DNA of 64,000 nt from Candidatus Caldatribacterium sp. (lineage in GTDB: Bacteria; Atribacterota; Atribacteria; Atribacterales; Caldatribacteriaceae). Each line of letters begins with the position of its first letter. Position 1 is the stretch's first letter. Below are positions 16,954 through 26,474 of the stretch, one piece after another. The notes beneath the pieces are model-generated. The model saw only the letters and a list, made by a program, of their open reading frames with translations. It did no database searches and was not told the DNA's origin. The position numbers were made by a program, and so were the translations under genes. The stretch spans positions 38,208 to 102,207 of the forward strand of contig JAPWUU010000001.1 of the NCBI GenBank assembly GCA_028275365.1. Reading direction: 5' to 3'.

Positions 16954-17896
16954 GGGATGGGGATTTCTTCTGCGCTGTCTTCAGCCATTCCAGGAATTCT
17001 TCTCGGGAAGCGAAGGATTTCTGGGTTCCCCGTTTCTCTGTAGAGAGGGCAGCATAGGCGCAGGCAAGGTCAACAGCACGGGGGAGGTCTTTCCCCTCTG
17101 CCAGGAAGTAGGCTAAGGCTCCGAGGAATGCGTCTCCGGCTCCGGTGGTGTCGACCGTCCGGGCCTGGTAGGCAGGGAAAAGGGTGAAGGTTCCTCCGCT
17201 CCCCAGAAGAGCCCCTTTCTCTCCCATGGTTACCAGGACATTCTCTATACCTCTTTCCCAGAGCGTGGCTACTGCCCTCTTCAGGTCCTCCTCCCCTTCG
17301 ATGGGAAAACCGGCGAATCCTTCAAGTTCCCGCTCGTTGGGGACGAAGAGCTTTACGCCGCGGATGCTCTGCCAGTCCAGGGGCTGGAAAGGAGCGGGAT
17401 TCAGAATAACCGGGATGCGAAGCTCCTGAGCCAGAGCAATGGTGGCGTAGACCGTCTCAAGGGGAATCTCGAGCTGCACGAGGATAAAGTGGGATCTGGC
17501 CAGGGCTTCTCTCGCTTTCCAGACGTCTTCAGGAAGTAGGAAGGAATTCGCCCCCGGAATGATGAAAATGCTGTTTCGGCCCTCGGGATCCACGAAGATA
17601 GGAGCGACGCCGCTCGTTTTCCCCGGAACGGTCTTGATGAAACTTGTATCAATCCCGTAGCAAGCGAAATTCTCTTTGACCAGGGGGCCGAAGAGGTCAT
17701 CCCCTACGGCAGTCACCACGACGACCTCTCCCCCGAGTTTGGCCACAGCTATCGCCTGGTTGGCTCCCTTTCCACCGAAACCGATTTCAAAATCCTTACC
17801 GAAGATGGTCTCTCCGACTCTTGGGAAACGGTCCTCATAGTAGGTGACAAGGTCCATCATGTTGCTCCCCACCATGCCGATGACCGGTCGCGCCAT
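16943..17896 (-). CDS. rbsK: Ribokinase-type PfkB sugar kinase
   Basis: This is a PfkB-family kinase of 317 residues, best matching ribokinase, which makes ribose 5-phosphate from ribose and ATP. The N-terminal signature GFGGKGANQAIAVAKLGG and the C-terminal catalytic motif DTTGAGDAFLGAL are both intact. NPAPFQPL and PNERELEGF are typical ribokinase segments. ATG 17896 has AGGAGGGAG nine bases upstream; the frame continues further 5' but without a better start. It is convergent with the ABC permease gene and divergent from the ASKHA gene. Another pentose or a nucleoside sugar remains possible as substrate. Confidence 0.88.
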   Translation of the reverse strand: MARPVIGMVGSNMMDLVTYYEDRFPRVGETIFGKDFEIGFGGKGANQAIAVAKLGGEVVVVTAVGDDLFGPLVKENFACYGIDTSFIKTVPGKTSGVAPIFVDPEGRNSIFIIPGANSFLLPEDVWKAREALARSHFILVQLEIPLETVYATIALAQELRIPVILNPAPFQPLDWQSIRGVKLFVPNERELEGFAGFPIEGEEDLKRAVATLWERGIENVLVTMGEKGALLGSGGTFTLFPAYQARTVDTTGAGDAFLGALAYFLAEGKDLPRAVDLACAYAALSTEKRGTQKSFASREEFLEWLKTAQKKSPSLTL

Positions 17897-18062
17897 GCTT
17901 CTCCCTCCTACTTTCCCGTATACTTCTATGATAGCACAGAGCTCCTGATGCACTGCTCTGGGGTTCTGACCATCCGGCCGCGGGAGAAATTTTTTCTGAA
18001 CGGGTAGCATATCGCAGGGCGTTTGGTTAGAATACCGGAGAGCGTCACTTTTTGGGAGGCCT

Positions 18063-19847
18063 ATGGTTCGCATAAAGGTTCTGCCCTTGGGAAAAACCCT
18101 GGAAGGGGAAGAGGCAGAGAATCTCTTTTTGCTTTTTCAGAGGAAGAACATCCCCCTGGAGTCGTACTGCGGGGGTGTGGGTTCCTGTGGTAAATGTGTG
18201 GTTCGCATTGTGCAGGGGGAAGTCTCTCCTCCCACCTCTCAGGAAGTGCGACATCTTGGAGAGCGTATCGGGGAGGGCTTCCGTCTTGCCTGCCAGGTTG
18301 TGCCCCTGGGGGATGTGGTGTGTGACGTTTCGGCATCTTTCGAGGATACGAAGCCCCTGGTTCTCGGTTCCCCTGAAGAGGGAAACGAGACCTTTTCTGT
18401 AGATGATGTTCCTGTGCGCCGAAAAATCCTGAGGCTCCACAAACCCTCTCTCCACTCCCCAACCTCTCTCAAGGAAGAGCTCGAGGGGATGGTATCTCTT
18501 TCCTCCTTTGAGCGGGTGGCCCTGTCTGGGCTTTCTCTACTTGGGGAAAGGGATGAGGAAACCTTCGAGGTCCTCTGGGACGAGAGGGCCGTTTTTGCAG
18601 TACGGACTCCTCCGAAAGAGACAATCCTCGGGCTGGCCTTTGACCTTGGGACGACCACTGTGGCCTGTGAGCTTTTGGACCTTGCCTCGGGGAGGGTCCT
18701 GGCCTGGGAAGGGGCACTCAACCGACAGGTGCGCTTTGGCGCCGATGTGATTTCGAGGCTCCGAGCCGTTCAGGAACGGTTTGAAAATCTTGAGGCCCTG
18801 CAGAGGGATGTGGTGGAGACGATGAACGCCCTGGCGGGGGTAGTATGCCAGCAAGCTCGTCTTGACCCTAAAGATGTTGTGGCGGTTTCGGTTTGTGGCA
18901 ACACCGTTATGGAGCACCTTTTCCTCGGTCTTTCTCCCCTGAGCATTGGCGTGGTACCTTTTGTCCCCGTACTCCGGGAAGGGTATGTCCTCCGGGCAGG
19001 GGAACTTGCGCTCTCCGTTCACCCCGGGGCTCAGGTGTACGTCTTTCCTGCAGTGGCAGGATACGTGGGAGGGGACGTTCTGGCAGGACTTGGGGCCTTC
19101 AGGGTTCACGAAGCAGAGAGAACAATCCTCTACATCGATATTGGGACCAACGGAGAGACGGTACTCGTGCACCGGGGAGAGGTTTTTGCCTGCGGGACAG
19201 CGGCAGGACCGGCCTTTGAGGGGGCAGGAGTACGTTTTGGGATGCGGGCCTCTTTAGGTGCGATTCATGCCTTCCGCTTTGAGCAGGGGCGGCTCTCTTT
19301 CTCCACCATCGGGGGTGTACCGCCCCGAGGCATCTGCGGCACAGGCCTTCTGGACCTTATGGCCGGTCTCCTTGCTTTTGGTCTCCTTTCCTCAACGGGG
19401 AGGTTTCGCAGGCAGGCGGAGTGGGCATCGTTTTTTGAAGAGGAGCGGGGAGAACGAAGGTTTATCGTATCCCGTGACCCTCTGATTTTCGTCACCGAGA
19501 AGGACATCGAGAACCTCCAGCTTGCCCTGGGGGCAATGAAGGCAGGAAGAGATATTCTGCTGAAAGAGGCTCACCTGAAAAAGGAAGACATTGAGGAGGT
19601 CATCCTTGCGGGGGCCTTCGGGAGTTTCATAAAGCCAGAGAGTGCCCGAATTCTCGGGCTCATTCCCCAAAAGGCCCTGGCCCGTTCCGTGGGGAATGCA
19701 GCCCTTTTGGGGGCAAGGAAAGCCTTGGTGTCGTTGCGTTTTCGGGACGAGGTAGAACGCCTTGCCCGTCGGGTTCACTACATTGAACTTTCGGCTCGTC
19801 GAGACTTTGAAGATGCATTCTGTGATGCACTGCTTTTTGAGAGTTAA
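18063..19847 (+). CDS. ASKHA-domain reductive activator of corrinoid proteins (RACE-like)
   Basis: This 594-residue protein has an N-terminal [2Fe-2S] ferredoxin domain with CGGVGSCGKC at about residues 35-44 and a fourth cysteine in RLACQVV. A linker follows, then a long ASKHA ATPase domain starting at LAFDLGTTTVACEL (about 195). IDIGTNGE, CGTAAGPAFEGAG and ILAGAFGSF are the further phosphate-binding loops. Family members reactivate cob(II)alamin of corrinoid proteins in O-demethylation and methyl transfer. No corrinoid protein is beside it; two UroD-family genes at 48-50.6 kb are possible partners. GGGAGG precedes the ATG, and a -10-like TAGAAT lies upstream. It leads the operon through DeoC. 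Confidence 0.85.
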   Translation: MVRIKVLPLGKTLEGEEAENLFLLFQRKNIPLESYCGGVGSCGKCVVRIVQGEVSPPTSQEVRHLGERIGEGFRLACQVVPLGDVVCDVSASFEDTKPLVLGSPEEGNETFSVDDVPVRRKILRLHKPSLHSPTSLKEELEGMVSLSSFERVALSGLSLLGERDEETFEVLWDERAVFAVRTPPKETILGLAFDLGTTTVACELLDLASGRVLAWEGALNRQVRFGADVISRLRAVQERFENLEALQRDVVETMNALAGVVCQQARLDPKDVVAVSVCGNTVMEHLFLGLSPLSIGVVPFVPVLREGYVLRAGELALSVHPGAQVYVFPAVAGYVGGDVLAGLGAFRVHEAERTILYIDIGTNGETVLVHRGEVFACGTAAGPAFEGAGVRFGMRASLGAIHAFRFEQGRLSFSTIGGVPPRGICGTGLLDLMAGLLAFGLLSSTGRFRRQAEWASFFEEERGERRFIVSRDPLIFVTEKDIENLQLALGAMKAGRDILLKEAHLKKEDIEEVILAGAFGSFIKPESARILGLIPQKALARSVGNAALLGARKALVSLRFRDEVERLARRVHYIELSARRDFEDAFCDALLFES

Positions 19848-19869
19848 CCTGCAGTAGGGGGGTTCACCA

Positions 19870-21159
19870 ATGGCAGTGGTCAAACCCTTTTTGGGGTATT
19901 TCTACGCTCCTTCCCTTGCCAGGGAACGGGGAATCGAAAGACTTGTGGCGCCTCCGTATGACGTGATTTCGGAGAAGGAGAGGAAACGCCTGGGTGAAGA
20001 GGAGTACAACTTCGTGCACCTCATCCTCGGAAAAGACGAGAGCGGCTACAGGAATGTGGCTGAGCGACTCCGTTGCTGGGTTGCCCAGGGGGTGTTTGTG
20101 AAGGACACTGCTTCTTCCCTGTACATTTATGAGCAGGAGTTTGAGCTCAATCCCTTTGGGCACAGGACCCGTACCGGTGTTGTGGCTCTGGTGCGCCTTG
20201 AGGAATTCGAAAAAAGGGTCATTTTTCCTCACGAGCGGACCATGCCGAAGTACTCTCTGGACCGCCTTGAGCTCTTGCGGGCAACACGGGCGAATCTCGA
20301 GCACATCTTCTGTCTCTACAACGACCCCCAGAGGGTGGTGGATGCCCTCTGCGAGGAGCACAAAAAAGAGGAAATGCTCCTTTTTGCCTTCACCGACCGC
20401 CAGGGAGTGGCCCACCGGCTCTTTCGGCTTTCTGATCCTTCGGCCATCGCCACCATCCGGAAGGTCCTCAATCCCCGTACCCTCATCATTGCTGACGGAC
20501 ATCACCGGTATGAAACCTGTCTCATGTACCGGAGGGAGCGGCGGGAGGCTTTGGGAGACCCCCTTGAGGAGATTCCCGAGGACTACACCATGATGACTCT
20601 GGTCAACATTCACAATCCGGGGCTCCTTATCCTTCCGACACACCGGCTGGTCCATGACCTTCCAGAGGAGCGTCTCGCCAATTTCTTCAAAAAATGTGAG
20701 GCCTATTTCGACGTTAAGATTTTCCCCAACGAGCAACAGATGGAGAAGTTCCTGCGAGTGGCCCCTCCGTACACCATTGGGGTCTACGACCGGAAGAACG
20801 AGCAGTGGGGGACGATCACCCTGAAAGACCCCCGGATTATGGACGAACGCCTGGGGGAGGACAACGTGAATCGCCATCTTGACACCACCATCCTTCACGA
20901 ACTCGTCTTTCGGGATATCCTGGGTCTCAACGAAGAGGGCCGGGGAGAAAGTGAATTCGTTGATTACCTCCGGGGGACCAAAGACGTTTTCGCCATCGCC
21001 CGGGAAGAGAACAGGTACCAGCTCGTCTTTGTCATGCGCCCGACACCGATTGAGCAGGTTGAGAAAGCCGTGGCAAAATTCCAGCGGATGCCTCAAAAAT
21101 CCACCTATTTCTACCCCAAGGTGTGGAGTGGTCTCGTCTTCCGGATGCTGGAGGAGTAA
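19870..21159 (+). CDS. DUF1015 protein (SerK/SbnI-like fold)
   Basis: This 429-residue protein matches the DUF1015 family. Characteristic segments are LVAPPYDVISE near the N-terminus, FPHERTMPKYSLDRLELLRATRANLEHI in the middle (broken across blocks in family alignments), and the signature ADGHHRYETCLMYR. Related ParB/sulfiredoxin-fold proteins such as archaeal SerK and SbnI phosphorylate free serine, so a small-molecule kinase is plausible but not shown. It sits between the corrinoid activator and the hexulose-phosphate genes with short gaps. Confidence 0.85.
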   Translation: MAVVKPFLGYFYAPSLARERGIERLVAPPYDVISEKERKRLGEEEYNFVHLILGKDESGYRNVAERLRCWVAQGVFVKDTASSLYIYEQEFELNPFGHRTRTGVVALVRLEEFEKRVIFPHERTMPKYSLDRLELLRATRANLEHIFCLYNDPQRVVDALCEEHKKEEMLLFAFTDRQGVAHRLFRLSDPSAIATIRKVLNPRTLIIADGHHRYETCLMYRRERREALGDPLEEIPEDYTMMTLVNIHNPGLLILPTHRLVHDLPEERLANFFKKCEAYFDVKIFPNEQQMEKFLRVAPPYTIGVYDRKNEQWGTITLKDPRIMDERLGEDNVNRHLDTTILHELVFRDILGLNEEGRGESEFVDYLRGTKDVFAIAREENRYQLVFVMRPTPIEQVEKAVAKFQRMPQKSTYFYPKVWSGLVFRMLEE

Positions 21160-21168
21160 AAGCAGCGT

Positions 21169-21828
21169 ATGCCCCTGCTCCAGATTGCCCTGGATCTCTG
21201 GGAAGAGCACGAAGCCCTTGAGCTTGCCCGTCGTCTTGCTCCCTGTGCAGATATTCTTGAAGTGGGGACGACACTCCTTCTTGCCTGTGGTCTGCGGATC
21301 GTCCAGCGTCTCCGGGACCTTCTGGGGGACAGGGTACCCCTCTTTGTGGATGCCAAGATTGTGGATGCAGGAGAAGAAGAGGCTGAAGCGGTTTTCCGGT
21401 GCGGTGCAGACGTTGTTTCTGTTCTTGGGGGAGCGTCCCGTCCTACCCTTGAGGGCGTACGGAAGGCGGCGAGGCGCTGGGGGAAGCGGTGGATGGTAGA
21501 CACCATTGACCTGCCTTCGGACGTTCTGGAAAAAGCGACCTTTCTGCGGGAGCTTCGACCGGACTTTGTGGGCCTTCATCTTCCCCACGATGTGATCCGG
21601 GAGGAAGAATATGCCTGGCAGAACGTCGAGTCTTCCTCTTTTCCCTGGCAGGATTTTCCGCTCCTTGTGGCAGGGGGTATCACTCCCCGGAACCTCCCCA
21701 GAATCCTTGCATTTTTCCATCCAGAGGTGGTCGTCGTGGGGTCAGCAATTACCCGGAGTTCCCATCCTGAAGAGGTAGCCAGGACCATGAGGAGGATGCT
21801 TGATGAGTATTCGAGAGAAAGTCGCTGA
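21169..21828 (+). CDS. 3-hexulose-6-phosphate synthase-like protein
   Basis: This 219-residue TIM barrel belongs to the orotidine-phosphate decarboxylase / HUMPS superfamily. The DxKxxD metal and substrate motif is DAKIVDAG at about residues 61-68, and the phosphate-binding GGIT and VGSAIT loops are at the C-terminus. The next gene is a 6-phospho-3-hexuloisomerase, which makes hexulose-phosphate synthase the natural call. In non-methylotrophs the pair either fixes formaldehyde onto ribulose 5-phosphate or runs in reverse to make pentose phosphate. It overlaps the isomerase gene by 26 bp. Confidence 0.82.
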   Translation: MPLLQIALDLWEEHEALELARRLAPCADILEVGTTLLLACGLRIVQRLRDLLGDRVPLFVDAKIVDAGEEEAEAVFRCGADVVSVLGGASRPTLEGVRKAARRWGKRWMVDTIDLPSDVLEKATFLRELRPDFVGLHLPHDVIREEEYAWQNVESSSFPWQDFPLLVAGGITPRNLPRILAFFHPEVVVVGSAITRSSHPEEVARTMRRMLDEYSRESR

Positions 21829-22363
21829 GGTCCTGCAGGAAGCCCAGAGCTTGCTTTCCACCCTTGAGGAGAGCGAGGCAGAGCAGGTCCTTTGTGCCCT
21901 CAGAGAATGGCAAAAGAAGCGCCTCTTTTTCTGGGCACGGGGACGCAGTTTCCTGGTCCTCAAGGGGTTTGCCATGCGCCTGATGCACCTTGGGTACGTG
22001 GTGTATATTGTGGGTGAGGTGACCTGTCCCGCCATTCAGGAGGGCGATGTTCTCATCGTGGCTTCAGGTTCAGGGAAGACGTCCTCGGTGCTCCTTTTTG
22101 CCGAGAAAGCCCGAGACCTTGGAGCCAAGGTACTGGCCTTTCTGGGAAGGAGGGGAACGCCTCTTGAGCGTATTGCCCACCACGCTGTGGCCTTTTCCCC
22201 GGAACAAGCAGGTGAAAGCCGGCAGCTCTACACCGGAGGAGGGGGAACGAGGTTTGAGGATGCTCTCTGGCTCTTCTGCGATGCCCTCATCCTCGCCCTC
22301 GTTGAGGAGAGGGAAGGGGAGGCCTACCGCCTCATGATGGAACGCCATGCCAACCTGGAGTGA
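21803..22363 (+). CDS. 6-phospho-3-hexuloisomerase (SIS domain)
   Basis: This protein of about 186 residues is a SIS-domain sugar isomerase matching the HxlB/PHI group, which interconverts 3-hexulose 6-phosphate and fructose 6-phosphate. The sugar-phosphate loops are ARGRSFLVLKGFAMRL and VASGSGKTSSV, followed by RFEDALWLFCDALILAL at the C-terminus. ATG 21803 with GGAGG seven bases before is preferred over TTG 21800. It follows and overlaps the synthase gene, forming the classic ribulose-monophosphate pair. Confidence 0.87.
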   Translation: MSIREKVAEVLQEAQSLLSTLEESEAEQVLCALREWQKKRLFFWARGRSFLVLKGFAMRLMHLGYVVYIVGEVTCPAIQEGDVLIVASGSGKTSSVLLFAEKARDLGAKVLAFLGRRGTPLERIAHHAVAFSPEQAGESRQLYTGGGGTRFEDALWLFCDALILALVEEREGEAYRLMMERHANLE

Positions 22364-22378
22364 GGAGGGAGGAGGAAG

Positions 22379-23140
22379 ATGGTCAGCATTCCCGAGCTTC
22401 GTCGGAGGGTTGAGGACATCCTTGGGGTGGAGATCCCTCTGCGGGCGCGCTTTCCGGAAAAGGAGAACATCCCCGAAAGGGAAGAGGACCTTCAGGGTTT
22501 CCTTGCCCAGCACACCGACCTGACGCTTCTTCGGCCCACGGCAACCAGGCAGGAAGTTCGGGAACTCTGTGAAAAGGCCAGAAAGTACGGGGTTTTCAGC
22601 GTGATTGTGCATCCCTACTATGTCGCTCTGTGTAGTGAAATCCTCGAGGGCAGTGGGGTCCTCGTGGGGGTAGCTGTGGGGTTTCCTCTGGGGCAGAATA
22701 AGCCCGAAATCAAGGCCCGGGAGGCTCGCCTGGCGTTCCAGGAGGGAGCAAGAGAAGCCGACATGGTGGTGAACCTGGCGGCACTCAGGGAAGGAGACTG
22801 GAAGATGGTGTACCAGGACATCCGGGGCGTGGTTGAGGAGATGTCCCCTCACGTGGTCAAGGTGGTCCTTGAGGCAGGATACCTCACCGAAGAAGAAAAG
22901 GCCATCGGGTGCCTCATCGCCTGTGCCGCACGGGCCCATTTCGTGAAGACTGCCACAGGATTCGGACCTTCAGGAGCAACAGAAGAGGATGTCCGCCTTT
23001 TCCGCCAGGTGGTGGGGCCGTATCTTGGGGTAAAGGCAGCAGGGGGCATCAAAACCCGCGCTCAGGCCCTTGCGCTTCTGCGGGCGGGGGCCAACCGCCT
23101 GGGGACATCCTCCCTTGCGGTAGTTACAGGCGAAGGGTAA
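22379..23140 (+). CDS. deoC: Deoxyribose-phosphate aldolase
   Basis: This class I aldolase splits 2-deoxyribose 5-phosphate into acetaldehyde and glyceraldehyde 3-phosphate in nucleoside salvage. The Schiff-base lysine lies in HFVKTATGFGPSGAT (about residue 189) and the second lysine in GVKAAGGI (about 218). It has about 30 more N-terminal residues than the 220-residue bacterial norm. GGAGGGAGGAGG precedes the ATG. It ends the operon that begins with the ASKHA gene; its tail overlaps nrdG by 17 bp. Confidence 0.92.
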   Translation: MVSIPELRRRVEDILGVEIPLRARFPEKENIPEREEDLQGFLAQHTDLTLLRPTATRQEVRELCEKARKYGVFSVIVHPYYVALCSEILEGSGVLVGVAVGFPLGQNKPEIKAREARLAFQEGAREADMVVNLAALREGDWKMVYQDIRGVVEEMSPHVVKVVLEAGYLTEEEKAIGCLIACAARAHFVKTATGFGPSGATEEDVRLFRQVVGPYLGVKAAGGIKTRAQALALLRAGANRLGTSSLAVVTGEG

Positions 23141-23819
23141 CGAGGTCTCGCCGGAGCTCCCTGTTGATGGTGTCCCGCCATTTTTCAAGAAGTGACGGGG
23201 GATAAGGAACGACTTCTTTCGCCTCGGGAGAAAGGGTCTTCTCGCGGTGGAAATTCTGCCAGTACCAGACTGGGGCCTCTCTGAGGAATCTGGCCATCTC
23301 AAGGAGCGTCACAAGATCGTGGAGGGGAGGATAAATGGTCGTCCGGATTTCTGCGCAGGTCCTCCGCTTTAAGACCCTCTGCAGCACTCTCTCCACTACT
23401 TCCCCCCTTCCCCCCACGAGGTCGTATCGTGCAAAAGGCACTTTGAAATCCACACCCCATAAATCCACAAGGTCCTCAAGGGTCAGGAATTCTTCGTAGA
23501 GACTTCCGTTGGTGTCAACCTTGATGAGGTACCCGAGTTCTTTGACCCTTTCTAAGAAAGGCCTGAGTTCCCGGGCCCACAGGAGGGGCTCCCCGCCGGT
23601 GACGCACACCGCATCAAGGAGCCCCAGACGTTTTCTCAGGTATTCGAGGACCTCTTCCCCGTCAATATGGGGGAGGGATTCGCTCTCGGTGACGAGCTCC
23701 GGGTTGTGGCAGAAAGGGCAGCAGAAATTGCACCGGGCAACGAAGAGCACAGTGGCGATTCTCCCTGGATACTCGATGTGACTCACCCTGTGCCACCCCC
23801 GGAAGACCATCGCGGTCAC
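23124..23819 (-). CDS. nrdG: Anaerobic ribonucleotide reductase activating enzyme
   Basis: This 231-residue radical SAM enzyme generates the glycyl radical on NrdD. The CxxxCxxC cluster motif is CNFCCPFC within RCNFCCPFCHNPEL, and the SAM-contacting segment is VTGGEPLL. It is of the longer NrdG type resembling pyruvate-formate-lyase activators. The gene overlaps the end of nrdD by 4 bp, so it is translationally coupled and last in the nrdR-nrdD-nrdG operon. Confidence 0.93.
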   Translation of the reverse strand: MTAMVFRGWHRVSHIEYPGRIATVLFVARCNFCCPFCHNPELVTESESLPHIDGEEVLEYLRKRLGLLDAVCVTGGEPLLWARELRPFLERVKELGYLIKVDTNGSLYEEFLTLEDLVDLWGVDFKVPFARYDLVGGRGEVVERVLQRVLKRRTCAEIRTTIYPPLHDLVTLLEMARFLREAPVWYWQNFHREKTLSPEAKEVVPYPPSLLEKWRDTINRELRRDLVTLRL

Positions 23820-25903
23820 CTCAGGACGTATTCTTTTCGCTCGGTGAACTCCTCCTGCTTCCCTCGGTTCCAGCGCTGGACCGGGCGGTAGTACCCCACA
23901 ACCCGGGAGTAGACTTCCGTTTCCTCACCGCATCTGGGGCACACGGTGACTTTCCCCTTGAGGTACCCGTGCTTTGGGCAGACCGAGAAGGTGGGAGTGA
24001 TGGTGAGGTACGGAATGGGGTAGTTCTCGAAAGCCCGCCGCACAAATCTCTTCACCGCTTCAGGGTCGGGCATTTCAGGGAGGAAGGTGTGAAAGACCGT
24101 CCCACCGGTGTAGAGGACCTGGAGGTCTTTCTGGTGCTCTAAAGCTTCGAAGGGGTCGTCGGTGTAGTCGACCGGAAGATGAGTGCTGTTGGTGTAATAG
24201 GGCTCCGATTCCCCGGCGGTGATGATGTCGGGGAAGGTCCGGCGGTCAATCCGGGCCAGACGGTAACTTGCGCTTTCGGCGGGAGTGGCTTCAAGATTGT
24301 AGAGGTTACCCGTTTCTTCTTGGAAGTCGGCGAGCTTCTCCCGCATGAACTCAAGAACTTTCACCGCAAAGGCTTTGCCTTCCGGATGGGCGATGGAGAC
24401 TCCGAGGAAGTTCAAACAGGCCTCGTTCATCCCCACAAGGCCGATGGTGGAGAAGTGGTTCCGGAATGTGCCGAGGTACCGGCGGGTGTACGGGAAAAGA
24501 CCATTTTTGAGGTTCCGCTCGATGACCTTGCGTTTGATTTCGAGGGCCGTTTTCGCAATGTACATCATCCGCTTGAGGCGGGTGAAGAATTCCTCTTCGG
24601 TTTTACTGAGATAGCCAATACGGGGGAGATTGATGGTGACGACCCCAATAGATCCAGTTTTGTCTGCCGAACCAAAGAGCCCCCCGCAACGGTTCCGCAG
24701 AGTCCTTAAGTCAAGCTGCAGACGGCAGCACATGGAGCGCACATCTCCAGGACGGAGGTTACTCGAGATGAAGTTCTGGAAATACGGGACACCGTACTTT
24801 GCGGTGAGCTCAAAAAGAAGCCGCGCGTTCTCCGAATCCCAGGGGAAGTCGGGGGTGATGTTGTAGGTGGGAATGGGGAAGGAGAAGACCCTTCCTTCGT
24901 AGTCGCCTTCAAGCATAACCTCAAGGAACGCCCTGTTAATCATGTCCATTTCTTTCTGGTAGTCCCCATACGTTCCGAGGTCTGGCCGCTCTTCTCCGCC
25001 AATGATGACTGGGCGATCCTTCATGTCCTCGGGCACAATCCAGTCGAAGGAGAAGTTGATGAACGGTGCCTGGCTCCCCCAGCGGGACGGCACATTCATG
25101 GCAAAGACCATCTGCTGGATGAGCTGCTTTACCGCCTGGTACGAGAGGCGGTCATATCGCACGAAGGGTGCAAGGTAGGTGTCCACAGAGTTGAAGGCCT
25201 GAGCTCCGGCAAACTCCATCTGCATCGTCCCCAGGAAGTTCACCATTTGCCCGGTGAGGGCCGAGAGGTGTTTTGCCGGCCCGGCGGCAATCTTGTCCTT
25301 GACCCCGCCAAAACCCTCCCGGATGAGCTCCTCAAGCGACCACCCGGCACAGTATCCGGCAAGACCATAGGAAAGGTCGTGGATGTGGATGTCCCCGTTC
25401 ATGTGGGCTTCCCGGACTTCATCGGGGTAGATGCGGTTCAGGGTATAGTGGGCCATGACCGATCCGGCGACATGGAGCACGAGCCCCGGATATGAGTAGG
25501 TGGTGTTGGAGTTCTCCTGGGTCCGCCAGTCGGCCTTGAGAAGGTATTCCTGGACGATTTTCTCCACATCGACCACGACCTTCAGGGCTTCCCGGGCCTC
25601 CTGGCGCTTCCGGCGGTAGAGGATGTACGCTTTGGCAACTTTGGCGAACCCGTGCTCAATCAGAGTCTCCTCCACCACGTCCTGGATGGTCTCAATGTCC
25701 ACCACCGTATCCTGCCCGAACTTTTCGAAGAGCTTCTGGGTGACGATGATGCTCAGTTCTCGTGGAGTAGCCTCGTTCTCCTCGCCCACTGCCTGGAAGG
25801 CCTTGTAGATGGCCCGCTCAATGCGTTGCCGGTCAAAGGGAACGATACGTCCATCCCTTTTCCGGACTTCTCGCGGCGTTAGGAGGTTCACAATATCCGT
25901 CAT
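23816..25903 (-). CDS. nrdD: Anaerobic ribonucleoside-triphosphate reductase
   Basis: This is the class III ribonucleotide reductase (695 residues), which makes deoxynucleotides without oxygen. Residues 10-100 form an ATP-cone allosteric domain ([21 protein letters not shown]). The core has the GCGL-like and thiyl-cysteine region [10 protein letters not shown], and the C-terminus has the zinc-binding cysteines CPKHGY and CPRCGEE followed by the glycyl-radical segment [10 protein letters not shown]. It overlaps nrdR by 4 bp upstream and nrdG by 4 bp downstream. Regulation by NrdR through the boxes before nrdR is likely. Confidence 0.96.
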   Translation of the reverse strand: MTDIVNLLTPREVRKRDGRIVPFDRQRIERAIYKAFQAVGEENEATPRELSIIVTQKLFEKFGQDTVVDIETIQDVVEETLIEHGFAKVAKAYILYRRKRQEAREALKVVVDVEKIVQEYLLKADWRTQENSNTTYSYPGLVLHVAGSVMAHYTLNRIYPDEVREAHMNGDIHIHDLSYGLAGYCAGWSLEELIREGFGGVKDKIAAGPAKHLSALTGQMVNFLGTMQMEFAGAQAFNSVDTYLAPFVRYDRLSYQAVKQLIQQMVFAMNVPSRWGSQAPFINFSFDWIVPEDMKDRPVIIGGEERPDLGTYGDYQKEMDMINRAFLEVMLEGDYEGRVFSFPIPTYNITPDFPWDSENARLLFELTAKYGVPYFQNFISSNLRPGDVRSMCCRLQLDLRTLRNRCGGLFGSADKTGSIGVVTINLPRIGYLSKTEEEFFTRLKRMMYIAKTALEIKRKVIERNLKNGLFPYTRRYLGTFRNHFSTIGLVGMNEACLNFLGVSIAHPEGKAFAVKVLEFMREKLADFQEETGNLYNLEATPAESASYRLARIDRRTFPDIITAGESEPYYTNSTHLPVDYTDDPFEALEHQKDLQVLYTGGTVFHTFLPEMPDPEAVKRFVRRAFENYPIPYLTITPTFSVCPKHGYLKGKVTVCPRCGEETEVYSRVVGYYRPVQRWNRGKQEEFTERKEYVLR

Positions 25904-26379
25904 ACCGATTCCCCCTTTGAAGCATTCTGTTCCCTGCTTAAGGAAAGCACGATTTCCATGAACTGGTCGATGTCCCGGAATTCCCGGTATACCGAGGCAA
26001 AACGGACATACGCCACCTGGTCGAGAGCCTTGAGTTTCTCCATCACCTTCTCCCCAATTCGGGAAGAGGGAACCTCCTCATACCCCTCCTCCTGGAGTTC
26101 CCGCTCGATGTCGTCCACAATCCGCTCCAGCTCTTCAGACGACACCGGCCGCTTTTCGCAGGCTTTCATAAGGCCGTTGAGGATTTTCTTCCGGTCGAAG
26201 AGCTCTCTCGTCCCGTTCTTCTTGATGACCCGAAGGGGTTTCCGCTCGTACCGCTCGTAGGTCGTGAAACGGCGGTGGCAGGTGGGACATTCTCTGCGGC
26301 GGCGGACCTCGGTACCTCCCTCAATCTCCCGGGAATCAATCACTTTCGAATCATCTGCGCCACAGTACGGACACCGCAT
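25900..26379 (-). CDS. nrdR: Transcriptional repressor NrdR
   Basis: NrdR is the nucleotide-sensing repressor of ribonucleotide reductase genes. This protein of 159 residues has the N-terminal zinc ribbon ([13 protein letters not shown] and [12 protein letters not shown]) and an ATP-cone domain ([19 protein letters not shown]). Its length matches the family. ATG 26379 is clear because the zinc ribbon must start there; GGTGAG precedes it. It is the first gene of the operon with nrdD and nrdG, and two candidate NrdR boxes lie just upstream, implying autoregulation. Confidence 0.96.
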   Translation of the reverse strand: MRCPYCGADDSKVIDSREIEGGTEVRRRRECPTCHRRFTTYERYERKPLRVIKKNGTRELFDRKKILNGLMKACEKRPVSSEELERIVDDIERELQEEGYEEVPSSRIGEKVMEKLKALDQVAYVRFASVYREFRDIDQFMEIVLSLSREQNASKGESV

Positions 26380-26385
26380 GCTTCT

Positions 26386-26433
26386 CACCAATATATAGGG
26401 TTTTTTATTTGCCACAAACACTAAATGTAGTAT
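26386..26433 (-). promoter_or_regulatory. Tandem candidate NrdR boxes
   Basis: Two 16-base sites resemble the NrdR consensus ACACTATATATAGTGT. Site 1 (26386-26401) matches 11 of 16 and site 2 (26418-26433) matches 13 of 16 on the strand shown. Their starts are 32 bases apart, about three helical turns, as in known NrdR-regulated promoters. Confidence 0.7.
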
Positions 26434-26457
26434 ACATGAAGGAGGAGGAATACGCAA
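26429..26457 (-). promoter_or_regulatory. Promoter of nrdR-nrdD-nrdG
   Basis: On the minus strand TTGCGT (26457-26452), a 17-base spacer and TATACT (26434-26429) form a good sigma-70-like promoter. Its -10 overlaps NrdR box 2, and box 1 lies just past the start of transcription. A weaker second candidate (TTGTGG at 26417-26412, TATATT at 26395-26390) lies between the boxes. Confidence 0.65.
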
Positions 26458-26474
26458 GAGGCATGGAGAAGTAT

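Noticed and set aside
19864-21720. A 618-codon open frame on the minus strand
   Set aside because: It lies opposite the DUF1015 and hexulose-phosphate synthase genes, which carry clear family motifs.
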